This document shows positions 1 through 10,910 of a stretch of 46,254 bases of DNA, piece after piece (the first letter of the stretch is position 1; every line of letters starts with the position of its first letter). Both the position numbers and the translations under genes were made by a program. The DNA is from Elizabethkingia argenteiflava (lineage in GTDB: Bacteria; Bacteroidota; Bacteroidia; Flavobacteriales; Weeksellaceae): assembly GCF_009904105.1 (NCBI RefSeq), contig NZ_JAAABJ010000610.1, positions 1 through 46,254 on the forward strand. Reading direction: 5' to 3'. The notes under the pieces were generated by a model. It saw nothing but the letters and a program-made list of their open reading frames with translations. It did no database searches and was not told the origin of the DNA.

Positions 1-518
1 TCGTTCACATCATGGACATTTGCAGGGGAAAAATCATACGAATGAAAGATCCCGTTTTTGTCACATACGGCATGAAGTTTATAGCCAAAATACCGTGTTT
101 TCTGTGCTGCACAATAGCCAAAAGTGGATTTAAGATCTTCTGTAGAACAAATCCCAGAACGATTGGCTCTACTGATTTTACAGATCTCTATGGGCGTAGA
201 ATCTACAATAAAGACATCTGTAAAATCAGAGAATTTTCCACTTAATGTTTCTCTTATTTTTTCAATAAAAGGAAAAAGTCTTCTTTTTATTTTATTAAAC
301 ACACTTCTTTCTATTTTTGCGTCCAATTTTGTCCCTTCAATGGTTCTAAATAGTGATAATTCAGAGTTTATAGACCTATATTCCGCAGTGATATTGAGTG
401 CAAAAATTTCCAAATCAGAGAGTTTTGGAACTCTTATTTTCTTAGTAGTTTTGATATGACTGCAGATTTTTGTCAATTCTCTTAAAATAGTTTCGTAATT
501 TTGAATAAGATTGTTCAT
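1..518 (-). CDS. IS982-family transposase, 5' part (runs off window)
   Basis: Reading from the ATG at 518 down to the left edge gives about 172 codons with no stop. The product begins MNNLIQNYETILRELTKICS and includes the segment IVDSTPIEICKISRANRSG, whose D in the VDSTP motif is the expected first catalytic acidic residue of the DDE transposase. It aligns along its whole visible length with the decayed copy at 2048-2919 and lacks that copy's frameshift, so it may be the active parent copy. A transposase of this family cuts and pastes its own element between terminal inverted repeats. The rest of the catalytic triad lies partly outside the window, so activity cannot be confirmed. Confidence 0.85.
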   Translation of the reverse strand, partial: MNNLIQNYETILRELTKICSHIKTTKKIRVPKLSDLEIFALNITAEYRSINSELSLFRTIEGTKLDAKIERSVFNKIKRRLFPFIEKIRETLSGKFSDFTDVFIVDSTPIEICKISRANRSGICSTEDLKSTFGYCAAQKTRYFGYKLHAVCDKNGIFHSYDFSPANVHDVN

Positions 519-609
519 ATATTTAACTAATTGACATCCAATTAAATATACCGTTCTTCAATCCAATGAACAATCTTTTTCCAGTATATTCTCTAAATGC
601 ACAACAGGT
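1..609 (-). mobile_element. IS982-family insertion sequence, partial at left edge
   Basis: The right-hand terminal inverted repeat lies at 593-609 (CTAAATGCACAACAGGT) and matches the right end of the second element at 2995-3012. A transposase frame fills the interior on the minus strand and runs out of the window. The other end is not visible, so full length and target duplication cannot be judged. The element appears to have landed in or beside an old gene, since a short orphan coding remnant follows at 691-792. Confidence 0.85.
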
Positions 610-690
610 AAACCTATATAAAAAAGCTAGATTGATCTATTCTTGGATTGAAAAGGAGTACCCCCTAGAGTATGAGAAGCTAATAATACA

Positions 691-792
691 GAAATTTATA
701 TTTCGGCTTCACGTCAAGGTCATGTTTTATCCGAAATTTTAAATAGTAAAGCTTATGATATTTTTAAAAATAAACTTATAAAACCGCTATAA
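691..792 (+). pseudogene. C-terminal coding remnant beside IS982
   Basis: The frame 691-792 reads EIYISASRQGHVLSEILNSK and ends with KLIKPL and a TAA. It has no start codon of its own. A second frame just upstream (about 620-690) also reads like coding sequence (KARLIYSWIEKEYPLEYEKL), which suggests one old gene with a frameshift, cut off by the insertion sequence ending at 609. I do not recognise the family. From 793 to 1008 I see only AT-rich sequence that must hold the RRM gene's promoter and leader. Confidence 0.35.
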
Positions 793-1008
793 TAAGCACA
801 TTATAACTTTGTCTATAAAATGAGTAATCAAAAATAAGCTTTCGAATATATTCTTTTGAAAACAATCTTTTAATCTTTTGGAAGTAATTTATCATTTTCG
901 ATAAAATTGTTGTATCTTGCCCACATTATTTATGGAAATCAATACGATGTTCATTCGTTTGTTGATTACTTTAAATTTTATTAATCGACAATTTTAATTT
1001 TTTTTATA

Positions 1009-1287
1009 ATGAACATTTTTATTTCTAACATTAACTATTCAGTTAAAGAGACTCAGTTACAAGAACTTTTTTCTTCATACGGAAGCATTGAATCTACAAA
1101 GATTATTATGGATAGAGAAACCGGTCGTTCTCGGGGTTTTGGGTTTGTGGAAATGCCTGATAGTGATGAAGCTAGATCGGCAATTGAATCTTTAGATGGA
1201 GCGCTGTTCCAGGGAAAGAATCTAAATGTATCTGAGGCTAGACCTAAAGAGGAAAAGCCAAGAAGATCATTTAACAATAGATACTAA
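1009..1287 (+). CDS. Small RRM-type RNA-binding protein
   Basis: This 92-residue protein is a single RNA recognition motif. RNP2 is IFISNI (residues 3-8) and RNP1 is RGFGFVEM (42-49), with the aromatic residues that stack on RNA bases present in both. A short basic tail (residues 79-92, rich in Arg, Lys and Asn) follows, as is usual in bacterial Rbp proteins. Such proteins bind single-stranded RNA in the cytoplasm and are often cold-induced or abundant; the target here is unknown. No clear Shine-Dalgarno sequence precedes the ATG. The leader is probably long and AT-rich. Transcription ends at the strong hairpin at 1291-1331, shared with the convergent blaI-like gene. Confidence 0.92.
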   Translation: MNIFISNINYSVKETQLQELFSSYGSIESTKIIMDRETGRSRGFGFVEMPDSDEARSAIESLDGALFQGKNLNVSEARPKEEKPRRSFNNRY

Positions 1288-1290
1288 GCT

Positions 1291-1331
1291 AAAATAAAGA
1301 AGCGGCAATTTAATTGCCGCTTCTTTATTTT
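1291..1331. terminator. Bidirectional intrinsic terminator
   Basis: A perfect 19-bp inverted repeat (arms 1291-1309 and 1313-1331) with a 3-base loop has a GC core (GAAGCGGCAAT) and A/T tracts on both outer ends. It lies between the convergent RRM gene and blaI-like gene and can stop transcripts from both. Confidence 0.93.
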
Positions 1332-1340
1332 ATAAAATTT

Positions 1341-1802
1341 CTAGGATTTTATTTTTTTCTTTTTCTTCAATTTTTCTTTTTTCTTCTTGTCTGTTGTTTT
1401 GCTGTTTTTCTTCTGTTCTTTTTTCTTCTCTGTTTTTTTTGAAGTCCCGCCTTCTATACTTGCCGATAAATAAGGATGAAGATGATCTTCTACCAGAAGT
1501 TCAAGTTTAAACATTTCTGCTAATAAAAGTTGGGGAGACGATTGAAAGTATTCATCTATAAAAAGACGTAGGAGTTGTTGATAGTATTGTTCTTTTGTAA
1601 CTTTTATTTCATATCGGTGTAGTCTTCCAAATGCTTTTACCTTTAAAAACCCTTTTTCAACTAAAATTTTCAATACAGTAGCAATGGTATTGTGATGAGG
1701 TTTTGGTTCCGGGTAGGCTTTCATAACATCTTTAAGAAAACCCTGTTCTATGGTCCATAAAGTATGCATAAGTGTTTCCTCCGCAGGTGTCAGACTTTTC
1801 AT
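1341..1802 (-). CDS. BlaI/MecI-family transcriptional repressor with lysine-rich tail
   Basis: The first 115 or so residues match the BlaI/MecI winged-helix family. It begins MKSLTPAEETLMHTLW, followed by HHNTIATVLKILVEKGFLK in the recognition-helix and wing region and a helical dimerisation part. These repressors bind palindromic operators and are usually cut by a BlaR-type membrane protease. No blaR or beta-lactamase gene is in this window, so the protein is an orphan here. The ATG at 1802 is preferred over the one at 1820 because the family starts at the LTPAEE segment. The last 35 residues are almost all Lys, Glu, Thr and Ser, absent from typical family members; this tail could bind nucleic acid non-specifically or be a low-complexity extension. 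A promoter-like TACTTTTG lies at 1837-1844 on this strand. Confidence 0.85.
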   Translation of the reverse strand: MKSLTPAEETLMHTLWTIEQGFLKDVMKAYPEPKPHHNTIATVLKILVEKGFLKVKAFGRLHRYEIKVTKEQYYQQLLRLFIDEYFQSSPQLLLAEMFKLELLVEDHLHPYLSASIEGGTSKKTEKKKEQKKNSKTTDKKKKEKLKKKKKIKS

Positions 1803-2033
1803 AAAAAATATTTTAATCAAAAGTAGGGATTAATTCTAATAAATAAAAGCTATAAGAGTGATTATTCCCATATAATAGACGATTATCTCCTCTATTTTCA
1901 TTTCTTTAAAACCCAGCAAATATTCGCCCTATAACCTCGTGAATAGAATGATTTTTATTTCCTACAGGTCAAACTCATTAGCAAAGAAATAGAGTCAAAG
2001 AGGCTTCACCTGCTAGTAATCTTTTTCAAATTT

Positions 2034-3012
2034 AACCTGTTGTACATTTAGAACAGATTCACTTTTAACCTGTTTAATCTTCTGTTAAAGACAAAAAAAT
2101 GGAGGTATTGAATCAGGGTAAAATAAGTTATTTTTGAAGCTATTCTGGTGGATAAACCCTGAAATGTTTTTGCAAAATGGATATGAATGGAAAATTGTCC
2201 GCAGAGTTGTGAAATATTGGTTTCAATTCGTTTTCTAATCTTTGCTTTTGTGGTTGAAAACTGGGCAACATGCTGTTGGTTTTTACGCCTAGGTACTGAA
2301 CGACTGATGTTGGAATGATGGAATAAATTCACCTGAAGAGTTTTGCTTATATAAGCCCTGTCTCCTATTCAAAGGCAGTTTTGGAAAGTTTCTTTTATAT
2401 GGTGCAGGTCATTTACATCATGAACATTTGCTGGTGAAAAATCAAACGAATGCAAGATGACATTTTTATCGCAAACTGCATGAAGTTTAAAGCCAAAGTA
2501 ACCTATTTTCTGTGCCGTAGCATATCCAAATTCGGGCTTTATTGGCTCGGTGGAACAAATTATTTTGCCCGACTCATTTTACCAATTGCAACAGGGGTGG
2601 AATCCACTACAAAAATAGCTGTGAAACCTGAAAATTTACAACTTAGGGTCTCTCTTATTTCCTCTATGTAGCAGAAAAGTTTTCTTTTTCTTCTATTGTA
2701 TACACTTCTTTCTATTTTATCTTCCAAATCTGTTCCCGAAATACATCTAAATAGTTGTAATTCAAAGTTAATAGACCTATATTCCGCAGTAATATTAAGC
2801 GCTACAAGCTCCAGATCAGACCATTTGGGAATCCTGATTTGCCTGGATGAATCAATATGTGTACAGATATTGGTTAATTCTTTTAAAATAATTTTGTAGT
2901 TTTGAATAAGATTGTTCATATATTTAATATAATGGTAATCAATTAAATATATGGTCTTTTAATCAAATGAACAATCTTTTTCTTTTTTTATTCCCTAAAT
3001 GCACAACAGGTT
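2034..3012 (-). mobile_element. Complete but decayed IS982-family element
   Basis: Terminal inverted repeats are at 2034-2051 (AACCTGTTGTACATTTAG) and 2995-3012 (its complement, with one mismatch). The element is 979 bp, normal for IS982. The flanks carry AAATTT at 2028-2033 and AAATTT one base further out at 3014-3019, a possible but imperfect target duplication. The transposase inside is broken. Confidence 0.88.
2048..2919 (-). pseudogene. IS982-family transposase, frameshift and stop
   Basis: The N-terminal 119 codons (2919 to about 2560) begin MNNLIQNYKIILKELTNICT and contain FVVDSTPVAIGKMSRAK. Reading then shifts frame near 2556-2560 and continues with ICSTEPIKPEFGYATAQK. An in-frame TGA follows near 2372 (after QNCL). 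The C-terminal part (from 2332) contains RKRIETNISQLCGQFSIHIH and ends inside the left inverted repeat. Reading through both lesions gives a normal-length transposase of about 290 residues, so this copy is recently dead rather than truncated. It could move only if supplied with transposase from another copy. Confidence 0.88.
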
Positions 3013-3065
3013 AAAATTTAATCAAATCAATAAAAACTAGTTTAGTTACCCTCTATAAATAGGTA

Positions 3066-3096
3066 TTGAATATAGCTCGAAAAATTTGTAATTTTA
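3066..3096 (+). promoter_or_regulatory. Predicted gcvP promoter (TTG-N20-TAATTTTA)
   Basis: TTG at 3066-3068 and TAATTTTA at 3089-3096 are 20 bases apart, close to the Bacteroidota housekeeping form (TTG/TTTG, about 19-20 bases, TAnnTTTG). Transcription would begin near 3103, so translation would start at the ATG at 3137. The promoter lies less than 60 bp outside the IS982 right end. Confidence 0.5.
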
Positions 3097-3136
3097 CGAA
3101 CCTTTGAGGTTCGAAAATAAATCTAATAAAAGTTAT

Positions 3137-5995
3137 ATGGACACACAACAATTTGTCAACCGCCATATTAGCATGAGCGAAAAAGACAAATCCGAAATGT
3201 TGAAGAAAATTGGGGTCAAAAGCATTGAGGAGCTCATCTCACAAACCATCCCTCAGCCGATACGCTTAAAAAAGGATTTGGATATATCTCCGGCGCTTTC
3301 AGAATATGAAATGCTGGGTCACTCTAAAGCTTTGGCCGGGCAAAATGCACAGTTTGACAATTATATCGGGTATGGGTATCACGACACTATTTTACCAGCC
3401 GCCATTCAAAGAAATATTTTTGAAAATCCGGGATGGTATACCGCTTATACTCCTTATCAAGCTGAAATTGCTCAAGGGCGTTTGGAGGCGCTGCTTAACT
3501 TTCAGACCCTAATGGCTCAACTTACAGGTTTCCCTCTTTCCAATGCCTCTTTACTAGACGAGAGTACCGCAGCAGCGGAGGCAATGCATATGTTTTTTTC
3601 CAATAGAACAAAAGAGCAGAAAAAAGCAGGAATAAATAAGTTTTTCGTTTCGGAGCTGGTATTACCTCAGACACTAGCCGTTCTGAAAACAAAAGCATCT
3701 GGCTTAGGCATAGAGATTATTCAAGGGGATGAGAAATCTACTACCCTAGATGAGACTTTCTATGGAATATTATTGCAGTATCCTGGTAAAAATGGAGAAG
3801 TGGGGGATTATACTGAATTGATTTTCCATTCTAAAACTTTGAATATCCAAGTGGTCATGGCGTGTGATCCATTAGCCTTGGTTAAACTAAAGTCGCCTTG
3901 CGAGATGGGAGCGGATTGTGCGGTAGGAACCTCCCAACGTTTTGGAATTCCAATGGGATATGGGGGACCTCATGCGGCCTTCTTTACATGTAGAGAAGAA
4001 TATAAAAGAGATATCCCGGGTAGAATTATAGGGATTTCTCAGGATATGTATGGCAAACCTGCACTGAGGATGGCTTTGCAAACCAGAGAACAACATATTA
4101 AGCGCGAAAAAGCAACGTCTAATATTTGTACTGCCCAAGTTTTATTAGCGGTAATGGCCGGTATGTATGCGGTATACCATGGACCTAAAGGATTGGATTT
4201 TATAGCTAGCCAAGTACATTATAAAGCGAACGCTCTCTATAAAGCTTTGGATCAATTGGGGTATGATGTGGTGAAGGCTCCTTTCTTTGATACCGTTAAA
4301 GTTAAAATGGAGGAAGAAGAAAAACAACGTTTAAAAACCCAGTTAGAGGAAGTAGGAATTAATCTTAATTACTTTACGCCCGGATACCTAAGTGCAGCTC
4401 TTAATGAAACATCTACTTTAAGCAATCTGCAGGTGTTGGTAGATGAGTTCGCGAGATTTAGAGGTTTAGCCTCTGTAAAACTAATATTTACCGAAGAGTG
4501 GTCTACACCAGAAAATCTCATCCGGACGACTGAAATACTTCAGGATGAGGTTTTCAATACTTATCATACCGAGACAGAGCTCATGCGGTATATTAAGAAA
4601 CTAGAAAGAAAGGACCTTTCTCTAACCCACTCGATGATATCTTTGGGTTCTTGTACGATGAAACTAAATGCAGCGGCTGAAATGCTTCCGCTTTCCTGGA
4701 GAGAATGGGGCGCTGTTCACCCTTTTGTACCTAAAGGACAAGCTTTAGGTTATCAGCAGTTGATTGAAGAATTAGAGCGAGATTTAGCTGAAATTACTGG
4801 TTTTGCGGCAACTTCGCTTCAACCCAATTCAGGTGCACAAGGTGAGTATGCAGGGCTTATGGTAATTCGGGAATACCATCAGTCCAGAGGTGAAGCCCAT
4901 AGAAATGTAGTGGTCATTCCCCAATCTGCTCATGGCACCAATCCGGCCTCTGCTGCTATGGCAGGGATGAAGGTGGTCGTGGTAAAAAATCTTGAAAATG
5001 GAGAAATTGATTTTGAAGATTTAAAAATGAAAGTAGAACAGCATAAGAACCATCTTGCGGCTATTATGATTACCTATCCATCTACCTATGGCTTCTTTGA
5101 TGAGAATGTAAAGGATATTATTCAGCTTATTCATGATAATGGGGGACAGGTTTATATGGACGGGGCTAATATGAATGCTCAAGTAGGCTTTACAAGCCCT
5201 GGAAGCATCGGGGCAGATGTTTGTCACCTAAATCTTCACAAGACTTTTGCTATTCCTCATGGAGGTGGGGGCCCAGGAGTGGGGCCTATATGTGTAGCGA
5301 AGCACTTGGTCGATTTTTTACCCTCTAATCCCAATATTAAAACAGGAGGGAATAAGGCTATTGCGGCCATTTCAGCTGCTCCTTACGGATCGTCCTTGGT
5401 TTTAAATATATCCTATGCTTATATTAAAATGTTAGGAGCTAAAGGCCTTAAGAAAGTAACAGAACACGCTATACTAAACGCCAATTATCTTAAGGATATA
5501 TTAAAAGAACACTATTCTATATTGTATAGCAATCAAAATGGACGTGTGGCCCATGAATGCATTGTCGATTTTAGACCTTTCAAATCCTTGGGTATAGAAG
5601 TCGCAGATGTTGCAAAGCGTTTGATGGATTATGGTTTTCACGCTTCTACCGTTTCTTTTCCGGTTGCTGGAACTTTGATGATTGAACCTACCGAAAGCGA
5701 AAGTAAAAGAGAAATAGATCGTTTTGCAGAAGCTTTGATTTCCATCAGAAAAGAGATTGATGAAATTGCAGAAGGAGTGGCAGACCCTAAGAACAACGTT
5801 CTTAAAAATGCGCCCCATACTATGGAACTGATGATTTCAGATAAATGGGATCAACCTTATACCAGAGAAAAAGCAGCTTATCCATTGGAATGGGTAAGAG
5901 ATAATAAATTTTTTGCTGCTACGGCTAGGATTGAGGAAGCGTATGGAGATCGAAATTTAATTTGTACTTGTACCCCTATAGAAGCTTATATATAA
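3137..5995 (+). CDS. gcvP: Glycine dehydrogenase (aminomethyl-transferring), P-protein
   Basis: This is the PLP-dependent P-protein of the glycine cleavage system. It decarboxylates glycine and passes the aminomethyl group to lipoyl H-protein (GcvH). It is the single-chain form of about 950 residues, with an N-terminal half that keeps the fold and a C-terminal catalytic half. The PLP lysine is in [14 protein letters not shown] (about residue 702), preceded by the conserved segments [15 protein letters not shown] (about 502) and [10 protein letters not shown] start it at [10 protein letters not shown] (3137) rather than the in-frame ATG at 3104, because homologs begin here and 3104 falls at the predicted transcription start. 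gcvH and gcvT are not adjacent, so the gene stands alone, ended by the hairpin at 6011-6045. No glycine riboswitch is visible upstream. Confidence 0.96.
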   Translation: MDTQQFVNRHISMSEKDKSEMLKKIGVKSIEELISQTIPQPIRLKKDLDISPALSEYEMLGHSKALAGQNAQFDNYIGYGYHDTILPAAIQRNIFENPGWYTAYTPYQAEIAQGRLEALLNFQTLMAQLTGFPLSNASLLDESTAAAEAMHMFFSNRTKEQKKAGINKFFVSELVLPQTLAVLKTKASGLGIEIIQGDEKSTTLDETFYGILLQYPGKNGEVGDYTELIFHSKTLNIQVVMACDPLALVKLKSPCEMGADCAVGTSQRFGIPMGYGGPHAAFFTCREEYKRDIPGRIIGISQDMYGKPALRMALQTREQHIKREKATSNICTAQVLLAVMAGMYAVYHGPKGLDFIASQVHYKANALYKALDQLGYDVVKAPFFDTVKVKMEEEEKQRLKTQLEEVGINLNYFTPGYLSAALNETSTLSNLQVLVDEFARFRGLASVKLIFTEEWSTPENLIRTTEILQDEVFNTYHTETELMRYIKKLERKDLSLTHSMISLGSCTMKLNAAAEMLPLSWREWGAVHPFVPKGQALGYQQLIEELERDLAEITGFAATSLQPNSGAQGEYAGLMVIREYHQSRGEAHRNVVVIPQSAHGTNPASAAMAGMKVVVVKNLENGEIDFEDLKMKVEQHKNHLAAIMITYPSTYGFFDENVKDIIQLIHDNGGQVYMDGANMNAQVGFTSPGSIGADVCHLNLHKTFAIPHGGGGPGVGPICVAKHLVDFLPSNPNIKTGGNKAIAAISAAPYGSSLVLNISYAYIKMLGAKGLKKVTEHAILNANYLKDILKEHYSILYSNQNGRVAHECIVDFRPFKSLGIEVADVAKRLMDYGFHASTVSFPVAGTLMIEPTESESKREIDRFAEALISIRKEIDEIAEGVADPKNNVLKNAPHTMELMISDKWDQPYTREKAAYPLEWVRDNKFFAATARIEEAYGDRNLICTCTPIEAYI

Positions 5996-6010
5996 GCTCA
6001 GGAATGAAAC

Positions 6011-6045
6011 AAAAAAAGCCTAAAACCTAGTTTTAGGCTTTTTTT
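6011..6045 (+). terminator. Intrinsic terminator after gcvP
   Basis: A 15-bp inverted repeat (AAAAAAAGCCTAAAA at 6011-6025, complement at 6031-6045) with a 5-base loop ends in seven T. Confidence 0.92.
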
Positions 6046-6289
6046 ATGGAGACTTAGATCTATTTAATTCGTTCATTTAAAAAATATTTTTAATTAGATA
6101 GAGAAGTAGATCCTTCCAGTGTTTTCAGGGTTCATTTTTATAATAAAAGAAAGTATATAGAGCGTTGTTGTTCAAATCATTATTTTATTCTTTGCGAGAT
6201 TCATCTATGCTTTAATATTGATAATCAGTATTTTATACAATCCATGTAGCCAGGGAGTTTTTAAAAATGTTTAAACAAAACATCCGTAT

Positions 6290-6331
6290 ATTAATTTTGC
6301 TTTAAAAAACATTTTTCAAAGCAAAATTAAT
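6290..6331. repeat. Long AT-rich inverted repeat upstream of gltB
   Basis: ATTAATTTTGCTTT (6290-6303) is perfectly complementary to 6318-6331. After one mismatch, five more A-T pairs close on a two-base loop, giving a 20-pair hairpin. It sits about 90 bp before the gltB start and 250 bp after the gcvP terminator, in an otherwise empty 374-bp gap. It has no clean T-tract. It could be an operator, a leader structure or an old element end. A TAATTTTA box at 6393-6400 may be the gltB promoter -7 element. Confidence 0.5.
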
Positions 6332-6419
6332 AATCTAAGTGTGTTAAATGAGTTTTAAATATAAAAAAAATATATTTATAGGATATAATCCTTAATTTTA
6401 GTTGTGAAAATTAATAGCG

Positions 6420-9400
6420 ATGGAGAATTATGGACTATATAGACCTGAATTTGAATTTGATTCTTGTGGGGTTGGTTTTATAGCTAATATTAAGGGGATC
6501 AAGAGTCACCAGGTGATTACAGATGCCCTCACCATGCTCGAGAATATGGAGCATAGAGGCGCTACCGGCTATGAGAGTAATACAGGAGATGGGGCGGGTA
6601 TACAAATTCAGATCCCTCATGAATTTCTTAAAGAAGCAGCTTTCACTTATGGAATAAATTTGCCACAATTGGAGGACTATGGAGTGGGAATGCTCTTCTT
6701 TCCAAAAAATAAAGTCTTAGTAGATGAATGTAAAAATATTATTCAACGTGCTTCAGAACGCTTGAATATAAATATTTTAGGGTATATACCTGTGCCTGTA
6801 AACAACATCGAATTGGGGCAATTGGCAATAGAAGCAGAGCCTATAATGGAAATGATGTTTGTTGAAAAACCTTTTGATGCTGATGATGCAGATACGTTTG
6901 AAAGAAAATTATTTGTTTTCCGAAATTATATCACAACCCAAATTAACAATATTTTACAAAACCATCCTATAGGTTTTTATATAGCCTCGCTTTCTTGTAA
7001 GAAATTAATATATAAGGGGCAATTAAGAAGTATTCAGATTCGCCATTATTTTATAGATTTAACCAATCCTAAGCTTACATCTGCTTTCGGTATGGTACAT
7101 TCCCGATTTGCTACCAATACCTCTCCCTCCTGGAGTTTGGCCCAACCTTTTAGGTATATCTCGCATAATGGAGAGATTAATACTGTACAGGGAAATTTAA
7201 ACTGGCTGAAGTCTTTACAGAAAACTTTTACAAGTCCTTATTTTACCGCTCAGGAAATCGATATGCTCTTACCTTGTGTGACCCCTCAACAGTAAGATTC
7301 AGCTTGCTTGGATAATATGGTCGAAATGCTGGTGCATGCAGGCAGATCACTACCCCATGTGATGATGATGTTAATTCCCGAAGCATGGGACGGAAATGAG
7401 ACGATGCAGGCCTATAAAAAATATTTTTACGAATTTCATGCTTGTGTCATGGAGCCTTGGGATGGGCCCGCATCTATTTCTTTTACGGATGGAAAAGTCA
7501 TTGGTGCTACTCTGGATAGGAACGGCTTGCGACCTTCTAGATTCTGTGTGACTTCAGATGGAATGGTCATTATGGCGTCTGAATCAGGTGCTTTAGCTGT
7601 AGATCCTTCAAAAATTATAAAAAGAGGGCGGCTACAGCCTGAAAAAATGTTTTTGGTGGATCTCGTTAAAGGGGCTATCATTAGTGATGAGACTCTAAAA
7701 AAAGAGATTTGCCATTCTCAACCTTATAGAGAATGGCTGGAGAGCTATAAGATTCACTTAGAAGAATTACCTGATCCTAGAATACGTTTTACCAAACTAC
7801 CTCCCGAATATATTTTTAAATATCAATATGCGTTTGGTTATGCTCGTGAAGATATAAATCAAATTATAAAACCTATGGCGCTTACGGGAAAAGAACCTGT
7901 AGGATCTATGGGTTTTGATGTGCCTTTAGCCGTATTAAGTGAAAAGCCGCAGCATTTAAGCGCCTATTTTAAACAGCTCTTTGCACAGGTCACCAACCCG
8001 CCTATTGACTCCATTCGAGAGCGTATGGTAATGTCTTTAACGACGATTATTGGAGGAAAGGGAAATATTCTCTGGGAAGATAAAAGATTTGCCTATTCTA
8101 TCATACTGACACAACCCATTCTAAATAATGAGCAGTTAGAAAAACTTCGAAGTATAGATATTCAAAATTTTCAGGCTAAAACAATCCATACCTATTTTAA
8201 AGCAGATGGAAAGCCCGGTAGCCTCAAACGAGGTGTCGACCGCATCTGTAGATATGCTATGGATGCAGTAGAGGATGGATTTGATGTGCTTATCCTGTCT
8301 GATAGAGCTATAGACTCAGATCATGCGGCTATTCCTACTTTATTGGCTTGTTCTGCAGTGCACCATCATTTGGTGCGTAAAGGAGTTCGTCGCAAAATAG
8401 GAATATTAATTGAGGGGGGAGACATTTGGGAAGTTCACCATTTCGCAGTTTTATTGGGATTTGGAGCTACAGCCATTAACCCTTATCTGGCGTTAGCCTC
8501 TATTCGAAAACTCCATTCTTCTGGAGAAATAGAGGGGTGTCTAGAACAACTTCAGAAGAATTATATACAAGGCATAGGCGATGGATTACTCAAAATATTT
8601 TCTAAAATGGGAATTTCAACTTTGCAGTCTTACCAAGCGGCTCAAATTTTTGAGATTATAGGAATTAATAAAACGGTCGTTCATAGTTGCTTCACAGGGG
8701 CTGTCTCTAGAATCGAAGGTATAGGTTTTGATGAGATTGCCAGAGAAGCATTGATCAAACATCCACAAGCTTTTCATACTGTAACCAAAAGCGGTTTATT
8801 ACCTGAAGGAGGGGTTTATCAGTGGAGAAGCACCGGAGAGAAACATCAGTATAACCCCAATACAATTCATCTATTACAACAAGCGACATGGCGTAATGAC
8901 TATGAAATTTTTAAAAAATATTCCAGAGCCATTAATAAAGGAAGTGATAGTCCCATAAGTTTAAGAGCATTGCTAGAATTTAAGAATGATAGAACTCCTA
9001 TAGCTCTTGAGGAAGTCGAGCCCATTGAAAACATCATGAAGCGTTTTGCTACAGGGGCGATGTCCTTTGGATCAATCTCCTGGGAAGTGCACACTACCAT
9101 TGCCATTGCCATGAACCGTATTGGTGCAAAAAGCAATACGGGGGAAGGTGGAGAGGATGAACAGCGCTATGAAAGTTTGCCAAATGGTGATAGTATGCGT
9201 TCGGCTATCAAGCAGGTAGCTTCAGGGAGATTTGGGGTTACCAGTAGATATCTTTCTGAGGCAGATGAAATCCAAATTAAAATGGGCCAAGGGGCTAAGC
9301 CTGGAGAAGGCGGACAACTCCCTGGAGACAAAGTAGATGAATGGATAGGAAAAACGCGTTATGCGACTCCGGGGGTGGGGTTAATTTCTCCACCACCACA

Positions 9401-10908
9401 TCATGATATTTATTCGATAGAAGATTTAGCACAATTGATTTATGATCTTAAAAATGCCAATAGGCATGCTCGAATTAGCGTTAAGCTGGTATCTAAAGCA
9501 GGGGTAGGTACCATCGCCTCAGGGGTAGCCAAAGCAAAAGCTGATCATATTTTAATCTCAGGATATGACGGAGGCACCGGTGCGTCCCCTTTAGGTTCTA
9601 TACGACATGCTGGTTTACCTTGGGAATTGGGCTTGGCAGAAACCCATCAGACCTTAATTAAAAATAAACTCAGACAGCGTATCACGCTGCAAGCCGATGG
9701 TCAGATAAAGACGGGCAGGGATATTGTAATAGCCACGCTATTAGGAGCTGAGGAATGGGGGGTGGCCACCTCTACACTTATCGTGCAGGGTTGTATTTTG
9801 ATGAGAAAATGTCAACTCAATACTTGTCCAGTAGGCATCGCTACACAGGATCCCAATTTGCGCGCTAAATTCTCAGGAAATGTAGAAGCGCTGGTGAACT
9901 ATTTTACCTTTTTAGCAATGGAAGTTAGAGAATTAATGTCGACCCTAGGATTTAGGACAATTAACGAGATGGTAGGTCAATATCAATGTCTTACTAAAAA
10001 AGAAAAACCAAAACATTGGAAGCATCAAAATATAGATATTCATGATTTCTTGCAAAAAATAGAAAATGATTTACCGATGGTGAAGTCCGAAAATCAACAG
10101 CATGGGTTGGAGAATTCTATATCTTGGAAAATGTTGGAAGTTGCTCAGGAGGCCTTGCAGAATGGCGGTCAGATACAGGCTTCTTTTCCAGTAAAAAATA
10201 CGGATAGGGCAGTAGGTACATTACTCTCTCATGAGGTCACTAAAAAATATAAATCTCAGGGAATGCCAGAGGATGCCTTATTATTTACCTTTAAAGGAAC
10301 AGCAGGCCAAAGCTTTGGGGCTTTCTGTAATAGAGGTATTACCATGATACTGGAGGGAGATGCCAATGACTATTTTGGTAAGGGGCTTTCGGGGGCCAAA
10401 CTCGCAGTTAAATTACCCCAAGGTTCTCGTATAAAAGCGCACGAAAAGAAATGTCGCGCTGTATGGAGCTACTAGCGGAAAAGCTTTTATTAATGGGATA
10501 GCTGGAGAGCATTTTTGTGTGCGTAATTCAGGAGCTATTGCTGTGGTAGAAGGTGTAGGCGACCATGGTTGCGAATATATGACCGGTGGTGTAGTGCTTA
10601 TTTTAGGCAATGTAGGACGGAATTTTGCGGCTGGAATGAGTGGTGGGGTCGCTTATATATGGGATCATAATAGAGCTTTAGACAAAAATTTTAATCCGGA
10701 TATGACTGATTTAGAAACTTTGGAAACATCGGATAATCAGCTGGTAAAGCATCTTATTTAGGAGCATGTAGCTGTTACGCAAAGCGAAATTGGTCAATAC
10801 TTATTGAGTGATCTAGAACAGGCTTTGAATGACTTTATCAAAGTATATCCGAGAGACTATAAAAAGGCTTTACAAAAGCAAAAAGAAAACCAAGAAACAA
10901 AATCTTAG
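6420..10908 (+). pseudogene. gltB: Glutamate synthase large subunit, two stops and a frameshift
   Basis: GltB makes glutamate from glutamine and 2-oxoglutarate. Every domain is present: a 15-residue propeptide before the class II amidotransferase Cys (SCGVGF), HNGEINTVQGNLNW (about 249), the FMN domain GGTGASPLGS (about 1050), the 3Fe-4S cysteines in CQLNTCPVG (about 1131) and the C-terminal beta-helix. Total length is about 1496 codons, normal for the family. However, an in-frame TAA at 7293-7295 interrupts TPQQ-DSACLDNM where homologs have a sense codon. A one-base gain near 10446-10450, in an A-run, shifts the frame where [13 protein letters not shown] should follow. A TAG at 10759-10761 interrupts HLI-EHVAVT. 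The 1055 codons between the first two lesions are open, so decay is recent. The first stop separates the amidotransferase domain from the synthase part, so function is very probably lost. Confidence 0.93.
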
Positions 10909-10910
10909 TC

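Noticed and set aside
124-459. 111-codon plus-strand frame
   Set aside because: It is the antisense shadow of the IS982 transposase.
3104-3136. Upstream ATG as gcvP start
   Set aside because: It coincides with the predicted transcription start and adds 11 residues not expected in the family.
3000-3136. Glycine riboswitch before gcvP
   Set aside because: The leader is only about 35 nt after the predicted start site and shows no aptamer-like hairpins.
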